From assembly GCF_039822205.1 (NCBI RefSeq), contig NZ_JBAGBW010000018.1, positions 1 through 40,807 on the forward strand: DNA of 40,807 bases, given 5' to 3'. The stretch is from Thermodesulfobium sp. 4217-1 (GTDB lineage: Bacteria; Thermodesulfobiota; Thermodesulfobiia; Thermodesulfobiales; Thermodesulfobiaceae). Within the stretch, counting starts at the first letter, position 1, and the number at the start of each line of letters is the position of its first letter. The notes under the pieces were generated by a model that worked only from the letters and a program-made list of their open reading frames with translations, was not told the origin of the DNA and did no database searches. Position numbers and translations under genes: made by a program. Below, piece by piece: positions 1 through 6,335 of this stretch.

Positions 1-110
1 TACCCTGAATTGATTCATCAAAATCTAAACGAACCATGAAGTCTACAAAGTGGATGATCGAAAATGCTTATTTAAAAAAATATAGAGTTGATTATTTAGA
101 TAAGTGAAAT
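1..110. other. Left edge, no gene assigned
   Basis: No convincing gene is visible. On the plus strand, one frame is open from base 1 and stops at 37-39 (last residues HQNLNEP). It could be the last codons of a gene cut by the window edge. The ATG at 36 overlaps that stop and opens a 23-codon reading frame ending at 105-107. Both are too short to name, and either could be chance. Confidence 0.2.
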
Positions 111-140
111 TTGACTAATTTATTATAAGTAGGTTATAAT
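111..140 (+). promoter_or_regulatory. Sigma-70-type promoter for the CAU tRNA
   Basis: A TTGACT -35 box (111-116) and a perfect TATAAT -10 box (135-140) are separated by 18 bases. They sit 16 bases before the first base of the tRNA. This is the strongest consensus promoter in the window, as expected for a stable RNA. Confidence 0.85.
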
Positions 141-155
141 ATCACTCGAAAGTTA

Positions 156-230
<75 letters not shown>

Positions 231-248
231 ATTTAACTTTAGGATTTT

Positions 249-297
249 AAGTCACGAAGACTTATGTTTTTATATGTCTTTGTGACTTTTTTGTTTT
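249..297 (+). terminator. Terminator-like hairpin after the tRNA
   Basis: AAGTCAC (249-255) and GAAGAC (256-261) pair with GTCTTT (276-281) and GTGACTT (282-288) to give a 13-bp stem with one G-T pair and a 14-base loop. A T-rich tract follows (287-298). It looks like an intrinsic terminator for the tRNA transcript. The Shine-Dalgarno-like GGAGGAGGTGAG begins at 299, leaving little room for a separate porin promoter, so some read-through into the porin is possible. Confidence 0.75.
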
Positions 298-357
298 TGG
301 AGGAGGTGAGAATTTTAATTTTTTTTGTTAATTAAAAAATTATTTAGGGGGTTTGTT

Positions 358-1995
358 GTGAAAAAAATCTTTGCAATCTTTTGTTTTCTTTTTGTTTCTA
401 TTTTCTTTGTTTCTTTTGCTTTTGCGGGACCATTCTCAGATGTGCCTGCTAATTCTTGGGCATACAAAGCAGTGCAAGACTTAGCAGCAAAGGGACTGGT
501 TATTGGTTATGGCGATGGTACTTTTAGGGGCGAAAGACTTGCCACCCGTTATGAGATGGCGATGGTAGTTGCAAGAATGCTCGATACTTATGAAAAGGGC
601 CAAAACGCACAGGATCAAAAGATAGACCTTAATTCCAATGACATCGCAACTCTTATGAAGTTAGCCCAAGAGTTTAAGTCAGAGCTTGCATCGCTAAACG
701 TCAGGGTTGTTGCACTTGAGAAAAAAGCTGCTCTTGACACTGTGAACTTCACAGGAGATGCAAGGTTTAGATTTGGGAGCGAGAAGAGAACGTTTTATCC
801 GATGTCCACTCTTGGGACAAATGTATTTATTAATACAGAAGGTCCATCCAGCAATGGATTTATTGTTGGAGATACTTCGTCTGCGATGATAAATCAGGAT
901 GAAGGATTGTCTCAGCAAAAGGACAATACATTCATGCAGTATAGAATAAGACTAAACGTTTCTGCTCCAGTAGCAGACAACATATCATTTAATGCAAGGC
1001 TTACAATGGAAAAGAACGCAGGAGTTAATTCAGACGGCTCTTCAAATAGCGATCCTTTATATGCATCCCTTACAGGATACAACGATGACAACAATACCTT
1101 GTATGTGGAAAGATCTTATATCACATTGACTCTTAACCCATATCCAGTAACGTTTGTTCTTGGCAGGCTTCCTACTATGGATTCAGGAGCTTATTATAAC
1201 AATCTATTTATGGACACCGGCACAGAGGGTGGTATGGCAATATTCGATCTTAGCAATATGCTCCCTTCTACATCAGTTTCTGCTGCGTGGGTAAAGCTCT
1301 TTGATGCGGGTAGTATTACTTCTGCACAAGAAGCAAATGGTTATAAAGACAAAGATATATATGTGTTGAACTTGAAGACAAAGGTCTTTAACAACTTTGA
1401 CTTAGAGGCAGACTATGGTTATGTAGCCAAGTTTTCATATTTTGGTTCTATAGGACCTACTGTTTCTTCTCTTCCATACGGTATTACAAATGGCGATTCG
1501 GGTATTTATGGTAAATATAGTTGGTGGGCGCTAATAGGCAGCTGGACCATGTATAACATAAACATGTGGGCAGGATACAATGGAACATCTACCGATATGC
1601 TGAATGGATTTAATACATCATCTAATGGGAATTTTCTCCCACTTTACACTTATACCCCAACAGGCACTCATTCTGTAAATGGCGGTGCATGGAGAATTGG
1701 AGCTACTATCCCTCTACCAGTAGGCGCTCTTACAGGAGATTTCTGGTTTGGGAACAACAAGTGGTTTAATCCTTTTAACTTAAATACGATGGCCTCTACA
1801 GATTACAAAGACTATTACAACGTTTATTACACGCTACCGGTTGCAAATAATGCTACGCTTACCCTAAACTACGATTACTGGAAGGGCAAAAAACCTTATG
1901 CAAATGACTCTTTAAATAGCTACTACTATACCTTTAATCCAGATCAGATCGATAAAGACCAAAGGTATTATATTCAATTAGACGTGAATTTCTAA
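358..1995 (+). CDS. SLH-domain outer-membrane porin (OmpM-like)
   Basis: This is a predicted outer-membrane channel that also anchors the membrane to the cell wall. I start it at GTG 358, 6 bases after AGGGGG (346-351), giving 545 residues; TTG 325 is an in-frame alternative. The N-terminus is a signal peptide (KK, long hydrophobic run, AFA cleavage site before GPFSDVP). One SLH domain of about 50 residues follows, with GYGDGTF and the TRYE motif in place of the usual TRAE. A short helical, probably coiled-coil stretch (around FKSELASLNVRVVALEKK) leads into a long aromatic-rich beta-strand region. The protein ends in Phe (QLDVNF), the usual outer-membrane barrel C-terminus. The architecture matches SLH porins of diderm Firmicutes and related phyla, where the SLH domain binds peptidoglycan or an attached polymer in the periplasm. 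Substrate specificity cannot be told. Confidence 0.88.
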   Translation: MKKIFAIFCFLFVSIFFVSFAFAGPFSDVPANSWAYKAVQDLAAKGLVIGYGDGTFRGERLATRYEMAMVVARMLDTYEKGQNAQDQKIDLNSNDIATLMKLAQEFKSELASLNVRVVALEKKAALDTVNFTGDARFRFGSEKRTFYPMSTLGTNVFINTEGPSSNGFIVGDTSSAMINQDEGLSQQKDNTFMQYRIRLNVSAPVADNISFNARLTMEKNAGVNSDGSSNSDPLYASLTGYNDDNNTLYVERSYITLTLNPYPVTFVLGRLPTMDSGAYYNNLFMDTGTEGGMAIFDLSNMLPSTSVSAAWVKLFDAGSITSAQEANGYKDKDIYVLNLKTKVFNNFDLEADYGYVAKFSYFGSIGPTVSSLPYGITNGDSGIYGKYSWWALIGSWTMYNINMWAGYNGTSTDMLNGFNTSSNGNFLPLYTYTPTGTHSVNGGAWRIGATIPLPVGALTGDFWFGNNKWFNPFNLNTMASTDYKDYYNVYYTLPVANNATLTLNYDYWKGKKPYANDSLNSYYYTFNPDQIDKDQRYYIQLDVNF

Positions 1996-2004
1996 GAAAA
2001 CAAT

Positions 2005-2048
2005 ATCCCTTCAGAACTAGTTAAGTGATCTGAAGGGATCTTCTTTTT
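2005..2048. terminator. Bidirectional terminator shared by porin and lgt
   Basis: ATCCCTTCAGA (2005-2015) pairs perfectly with TCTGAAGGGAT (2029-2039), an 11-bp stem with a 13-base loop. A T-rich tract (2040-2048) follows on the plus strand. On the minus strand the stem is followed by TATTGTTTT. It lies between two convergent genes and can serve both. The lgt stop codon (2021-2023) lies in the loop, and the last lgt codons form one arm. Confidence 0.85.
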
Positions 2049-2770
2049 AGATAGTTTCTCAATATAATTGCAAATATAAATAATATTATGCTAAAAACTT
2101 GAGAGTGAGTAAGTCCAAAGAAAATTCTTGCTTCATCGCGCAAAAATTCTATTAAAAATCTTGATATCGAATACATTATCAGATATTTTGTAGTCAAATC
2201 TCCTGTAAACTTCTCTTTTCCTCTTTGGAAGTAAAGATAAATGAAAAATAAAAAACTCACAAAGGAGTCTATTAACTGAGTGGGGATTCTTCTTCCTGGC
2301 ACGTGGGCATCGGCAAATACAACTGAAATAGGAGTATTTGCGACAATTCCATAACAGCAACCATTAAGAAAGCAACCAATTCTGCCTATTGCGTATGCAA
2401 GGGGTAGAAAAGGAGTTATTAGATCGGTAAGAGAAAGGAAATCGATCTTGTAGTGTCTTGTTAGAAGATAGAACGCTATAGCAAAGCCCACCAGCCCCCC
2501 ATAAAAAACTAATCCGCCATCCCACAAATAAAAAACGCTAATCAGGTTATTCGCGAAGTCCTGATGATGTTCAATAACATAGTAAATCCTTGCTCCAACT
2601 AAAGAGCATAGTATGCTAACCATGCCAATATTTAGAATATTATCTGGGTTAATGTTCTTCTTTTCAGCATCTTTTAAGATAAAAATTGTCGCAATAATTA
2701 TGCCTAACGCGACCATAAAGCCCCACGAATAGACATTTAATCCGTCAAAGCTAAATAAGATTCTGTGCAT
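2021..2770 (-). CDS. lgt: Prolipoprotein diacylglyceryl transferase Lgt
   Basis: Lgt moves a diacylglyceryl group from phosphatidylglycerol to the lipobox cysteine of prolipoproteins in the inner membrane, the first step of lipoprotein maturation. The protein has 249 residues, normal for the family, with about seven hydrophobic segments. Recognisable blocks are DGGLVFYGGLVG, the signature GRIGCFLNGCCYG and, near the C-terminus, SRFLIEFLRDE. The start ATG is preceded by GGAGGT a few bases upstream on the minus strand. It converges with the porin and diverges from mraZ, so it is its own transcription unit. I see no clear promoter for it in the 190-base divergent gap. Confidence 0.95.
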   Translation of the reverse strand: MHRILFSFDGLNVYSWGFMVALGIIIATIFILKDAEKKNINPDNILNIGMVSILCSLVGARIYYVIEHHQDFANNLISVFYLWDGGLVFYGGLVGFAIAFYLLTRHYKIDFLSLTDLITPFLPLAYAIGRIGCFLNGCCYGIVANTPISVVFADAHVPGRRIPTQLIDSFVSFLFFIYLYFQRGKEKFTGDLTTKYLIMYSISRFLIEFLRDEARIFFGLTHSQVFSIILFIFAIILRNYLKRRSLQIT

Positions 2771-2828
2771 TTTACCTCCAGCATTTTAAATTTCTCATAT
2801 TTTAACTTAATATTTCCGAAAAGATATT

Positions 2829-2866
2829 AAAGACTCTATTTATTTAAGTGATATGGGTCTTTTTTT
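2829..2866. other. Hairpin in the lgt/mraZ divergent gap
   Basis: AAAGACTC (2829-2836) can pair with GGGTCTTT (2855-2862), 8 bp with one T-G pair and an 18-base loop, followed by a T run on the plus strand. It looks like a weak terminator, but no plus-strand gene lies directly upstream. It could insulate the mraZ promoter or form a structure in the lgt leader. The rest of the gap between lgt and the mraZ -35 box shows nothing else I can name. Confidence 0.35.
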
Positions 2867-2896
2867 ATTAAAACATAATTGATATTTATTCAACCG

Positions 2897-2925
2897 TTGA
2901 CAATATGTGTATTTGAGTGTTGAAT
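2897..2925 (+). promoter_or_regulatory. Promoter of the mraZ/dcw operon
   Basis: A perfect TTGACA -35 box (2897-2902) is followed after 17 bases by TTGAAT (2920-2925), a partial match to TATAAT. The start codon of mraZ is 36 bases further. It is the only good promoter I see ahead of the 18-gene dcw run. The -10 box overlaps the first repeat of the MraZ operator. Confidence 0.65.
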
Positions 2926-2952
2926 AGTGTCTATGAGTGGGATAAAGTGGGA
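2916..2952 (+). promoter_or_regulatory. MraZ operator: four AGTG(T/G) repeats, 10-bp period
   Basis: AGTGTT (2916), AGTGTC (2926), AGTGGG (2936) and AGTGGG (2946) start exactly 10 bases apart. The last two lie inside two TGGGATAAA copies. MraZ is known to bind direct repeats of TGGGN in E. coli, or AAAGTG(T/G) in mollicutes, on one face of the helix just upstream of its own gene. Position and spacing fit both descriptions. The array runs from the -10 box to 9 bases before the mraZ ATG, so binding should repress the operon. It also covers the place of the mraZ ribosome binding site, where no normal AGGAGG is present. Confidence 0.85.
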
Positions 2953-2961
2953 TAAAAAATT

Positions 2962-3378
2962 ATGTTAGGTGGAGAATATCTACATTCTTTAGACTCTAAA
3001 GGTAGAGTCACTATTCCTTTTAAGCTTAGAGATGAGATATCTTCAAAGATTATACTGACAAGAGGCTTTGAAAAATGTCTGTATCTTTATCCGGTCAAGT
3101 ATTGGGAAGAATACGTAGAATATCTCAAAGAGAAATCAAAATCAGATATAAAACTCAGAGATGTTATTCGTTTTCTGTTCTCTGGTGCTTATGACGATCA
3201 GTTAGATCGCTCTGGAAGAATCTTGTTACCGCAGTTGTTAAGGGAATACAGCAATATTCAAAAGGAAGTTGTTGTTATTGGTGCGATGGATAGAGTGGAA
3301 TTGTGGAACCCTGAAGAGTGGGAAGAACAAAAGAAGAAGATTTCAAATTCTGTAAAAAGGTTTATTGATAATGAGTAA
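2962..3378 (+). CDS. mraZ: Transcriptional regulator MraZ
   Basis: MraZ is a SpoVT/AbrB-fold DNA-binding protein that assembles into a ring and represses its own dcw operon. The product has 138 residues, the usual size, and contains the two family DxxxR motifs, DSKGR (11-15) and DRSGR (82-86), one in each half of the duplicated fold. The gene is first in the dcw cluster, directly behind a matching four-repeat operator. Its ATG has no strong Shine-Dalgarno sequence; only GTGGGAT precedes it. It overlaps rsmH by 8 bases. Confidence 0.96.
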   Translation: MLGGEYLHSLDSKGRVTIPFKLRDEISSKIILTRGFEKCLYLYPVKYWEEYVEYLKEKSKSDIKLRDVIRFLFSGAYDDQLDRSGRILLPQLLREYSNIQKEVVVIGAMDRVELWNPEEWEEQKKKISNSVKRFIDNE

Positions 3379-4267
3379 TTATACAAAAGATATTCATATT
3401 CCGGTTCTTTTGGAAGAGGTTTTGGAGAGTTCTAATTTGAATCCGGGCAAGGTGGTAATTGATGGGACTATTGGCGGTGGGAGTCACAGCTTTCACTTCT
3501 TAGAAAGAATACTCCCAGGTGGATTTTTATTGGGACTAGACAAAGATACTCAAGCAGTAGAGTTAGCTGGTGAAAAGCTATCATCTGCTTTTGAAAAAAG
3601 TTCTTTTTCAGTTTTTAATGATAAATTTGAAAATTTTAATAAATATCTAAATTTTTTGCCCAATGGAAAATTTGATCTGTTTTTTTTGGATCTTGGACTA
3701 TCGACTATGCAGATTAAAGAATCAAATAGGGGATTTAGCTTTATGAAAGATGAAAAATTAGATATGCGTATGGATACAAGGGGAAAATTGACTGCTTCTG
3801 ATTGGCTAAACAATGCGAGTGAAGAAGAAATGGAAGAGGTATTTAGAAAGTACGCTGAGGAACCCAAATCAAGAAGATTGGCAAAAATGATATCTTCGAG
3901 AAGACGTGAAAGAGCCTTTGAAAGTACAGTTGACTTTGCTGATCTTGTTAAAAAAATTTATCCATATGGGAGGAGGCATCCAGCAACTAGGATTTTTCAG
4001 GCGATAAGGATAGTTGTAAATGAGGAAATTGAGAGTTTGGAGTTTACTCTGAGGCATGCTGCAGAGCATATTAATTCTCTTGGACGAATCATAGTTATCT
4101 CGTTTCATTCGGGTGAAGACAGAATTGTAAAGTGGACTTTTAGAAATTTGGAAAAAGAGGGAATGGGAAGAGTAATTTCGAAGAGGCCAATTATAGCTTT
4201 GGAAGATGAAGTTAAAAGAAATCCATCTGCAAGGAGTGCTAAGATGAGAATATGGGAGGCAAAGTGA
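3371..4267 (+). CDS. rsmH: 16S rRNA (cytosine-1402-N4)-methyltransferase RsmH
   Basis: RsmH (MraW) methylates N4 of C1402 in the decoding centre of 16S rRNA using SAM. The 298-residue product has the SAM-binding segment DGTIGGGSHS near the N-terminus, LFFLDLGLS in the middle, GRRHPATRIFQAIRI, and ISFHSGEDRIVK towards the C-terminus, all typical of the family. I chose ATG 3371, which overlaps the mraZ stop; TTG 3365 would add two residues. AAAGG (3356-3360) lies 10 bases upstream. It is the standard second gene of dcw clusters. Confidence 0.96.
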   Translation: MSNYTKDIHIPVLLEEVLESSNLNPGKVVIDGTIGGGSHSFHFLERILPGGFLLGLDKDTQAVELAGEKLSSAFEKSSFSVFNDKFENFNKYLNFLPNGKFDLFFLDLGLSTMQIKESNRGFSFMKDEKLDMRMDTRGKLTASDWLNNASEEEMEEVFRKYAEEPKSRRLAKMISSRRRERAFESTVDFADLVKKIYPYGRRHPATRIFQAIRIVVNEEIESLEFTLRHAAEHINSLGRIIVISFHSGEDRIVKWTFRNLEKEGMGRVISKRPIIALEDEVKRNPSARSAKMRIWEAK

Positions 4268-4614
4268 AAAGGGATTATGATCTGAGCTTTTCTGAAATAG
4301 AGAGTATAAAAAGAGCAAGGAATTTTGAGCTAAAAGATTTCCTTATAAATGTCAAAGGAAATGTTCTAATAGTTTTGTTTTCTTTTTTAGTTTTGCTAGC
4401 CTTAATTTATGGTCTTTATCTGAGATCGGACATAATATCAATATCAAATCAAGTGGACAGTATAAAATCATCAATACAAAGATTGGAAACCTTAAAAACA
4501 CAAAAAACTTTGGAAGAAGCAAGCATTTTTAACGCAAAGGTGATGCAGTCGGTTGCTCTAAAAAAGGGAATGAATCTGCCATCAGAGATAGAATACATTC
4601 AAATAAGCCGTTAG
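4264..4614 (+). CDS. ftsL: FtsL-like cell division protein
   Basis: This is a 116-residue single-pass membrane protein. A basic cytoplasmic N-terminus of about 35 residues is followed by one hydrophobic helix (VLIVLFSFLVLLALIYGLYL). The outer segment is predicted to be a coiled coil (SISNQVDSIKSSIQRLETLK). FtsL proteins share little sequence, so the name rests on size, topology and position between rsmH and ftsI. FtsL bridges the FtsQ/FtsB module to FtsW-FtsI at the septum. I start it at GTG 4264, which overlaps the rsmH stop and lies 4 bases after GGGAGG; ATG 4252 is an alternative. Codons 100-101 with the preceding base form A AAA AAG, a -1 slippery heptamer pointing into the ftsI frame. 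Confidence 0.75.
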   Translation: MKRDYDLSFSEIESIKRARNFELKDFLINVKGNVLIVLFSFLVLLALIYGLYLRSDIISISNQVDSIKSSIQRLETLKTQKTLEEASIFNAKVMQSVALKKGMNLPSEIEYIQISR

Positions 4615-4667
4615 ATCAATCCCATAATGACTTAATAAATAAAAGGATTGCCTATTTACAAAAATTA

Positions 4668-6281
4668 ATGATTTTTTTATTTTTTGTTGTAATGGCAAAG
4701 CAGCTTTATTTTGTGACAATTGATAGACAGAAGTTGATCTCATACGCGCAAGCACAAAGAAATGAAGTAGTTAAAGTATCTAATCCAAGAGGTGAAATTC
4801 TTGATAAAGACGGAGTTATATTAGCTTTTTCGATTCCTTCTTATTCTCTTTATATACAGCCAGCTCTTATCAAGAATAATGAAATTAGAAAAGAATTGTA
4901 TGAAGATCTTTCGAAGATTAAGGGGATGCCTATTGAGAATCTAAAAAAGATTTTTGATAAGAAGGCTCCTTTTACATGGGTATATAGAAAAATGCCAATT
5001 GACATGGAAAAGAGTGTTCGAGAGATTTTAACTAAGTTTCCAAATCAAGGGATAGGGCTAATAAAGGAAGAAAAAAGAGTTTATCCATACAAAGACTTAG
5101 CTGAGCCTCTTTTGGGTTTTGTGGGTATCGATAACCAGGGGTTGGAAGGCATAGAAAAGTTTTACAATTCTTACTTAGGAAGCATTTCAAAAAAAGAGAA
5201 CATAGAGTTTGATGCAAGTGGAAGAATAGTAAATATTGATAAGTTAGAAAGTCTTGTCCAGTCCTCGTCTATTAAATTAAAGCTTACTATAGATTCTAAG
5301 CTTCAAGGTCTTTCTGAGAGGCTTTTGGATGAATGTGTAAAAAAATATAATGCAACAAGGGGAACTGTAATCGTCGTTAACGTAAAAACTGGCGCTATCT
5401 TAACTCTTGCTCAAACCCCAAGAGTAGACCCTGATAAATTTTATGACTTTCCCGAGGAAGACTATAGGATATTTTCACGAGATTTTCTGTATGAGCCAGG
5501 TTCCATAATGAAGCCTATAGTTTTTAGTATACTATTGGATAACAAGATAATATCCAAAGACACAACGGTTGATATTGGCAAATATTTGCAGGTTGCAGAT
5601 GCAAGAATTCATGACGCCGAGGATGGAATGGGTCTATCTGGTCCATCTAGTATAAGGGATATTTTAAGGTATTCTAGCAATATTGGTGCAGGAACACTTG
5701 CTTTAAAGGCGCCAAGAAAAGAATATTTTGATTTGTTAAACAAATATCTTTGTGATGATGAAAAATATCTTTTTTCAGAAAATTTTCTAAAGGGTTATGT
5801 TCATCTGCCTGACTACAAAGGGCCAGTGGAACAGGCCACATCGGCATTTGGACAGGGCATATCGCTTTCTTTTTTAAACGTAATAGCTTATTATTCTGCT
5901 ATTGCTAATGGCGGAGAAATTGTACCTTTAAAGATTATTGATGATGATGTTGGCACTCCGGTAAGGTTATTTAGCAAAAGTAATGCTGACTTCATTAGAA
6001 GCTGCCTTGTAAGCGTTGTGGACAATGGAACTGGTGAAAATGCTAAGATAAATGGAGTAGAGGTAGCTGGAAAGACTGGAACTGCTCAGAAACCATCAAA
6101 ACTGGGTGGATATATACCAGGCGAATATGTTGCGTCCTTTGTGGGATTTTTCCCAGCTAATAACCCTGAGTATGTAATCGGTGTTTTAGTTGATAATCCC
6201 ATTGGTATTCACTGGGGAGGGTCAGTCGCAGCTCCATTATTTAAGGAAATTGCCATTGCTGTAATGTCAATGGGCAAATAA
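4668..6281 (+). CDS. ftsI: Peptidoglycan transpeptidase FtsI (PBP3-type, class B PBP)
   Basis: FtsI crosslinks septal peptidoglycan with FtsW. Numbered from ATG 4668 (537 residues), the catalytic motifs are SIMK (279-282), SSN (336-338) and KTG (469-471). The N-terminal class B domain carries NPRGEILDKDG. There is no C-terminal PASTA domain, so it is FtsI-like, not SpoVD-like. The start is uncertain. ATG 4668 has no Shine-Dalgarno and leaves only about ten hydrophobic residues, half a membrane anchor. The same frame stays open back to 4533, overlapping ftsL. In it, NKRIAYLQKL supplies the missing basic residues and anchor start, but no ATG, GTG or TTG occurs there. A rare start (ATT 4647) or a -1 frameshift in ftsL are possibilities. 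Confidence 0.9.
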   Translation: MIFLFFVVMAKQLYFVTIDRQKLISYAQAQRNEVVKVSNPRGEILDKDGVILAFSIPSYSLYIQPALIKNNEIRKELYEDLSKIKGMPIENLKKIFDKKAPFTWVYRKMPIDMEKSVREILTKFPNQGIGLIKEEKRVYPYKDLAEPLLGFVGIDNQGLEGIEKFYNSYLGSISKKENIEFDASGRIVNIDKLESLVQSSSIKLKLTIDSKLQGLSERLLDECVKKYNATRGTVIVVNVKTGAILTLAQTPRVDPDKFYDFPEEDYRIFSRDFLYEPGSIMKPIVFSILLDNKIISKDTTVDIGKYLQVADARIHDAEDGMGLSGPSSIRDILRYSSNIGAGTLALKAPRKEYFDLLNKYLCDDEKYLFSENFLKGYVHLPDYKGPVEQATSAFGQGISLSFLNVIAYYSAIANGGEIVPLKIIDDDVGTPVRLFSKSNADFIRSCLVSVVDNGTGENAKINGVEVAGKTGTAQKPSKLGGYIPGEYVASFVGFFPANNPEYVIGVLVDNPIGIHWGGSVAAPLFKEIAIAVMSMGK

Positions 6282-6335
6282 TGATTTTATATGTCATTTA
6301 GAGGATAAAAATAAAGTTTTTAAGGAGTGATGAAT

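Noticed and set aside
4264-6281. A functional FtsL-FtsI fusion made by -1 frameshifting
   Set aside because: Kept only as a question. FtsL already crosses the membrane outward, so the second helix would return the transpeptidase to the cytoplasm.
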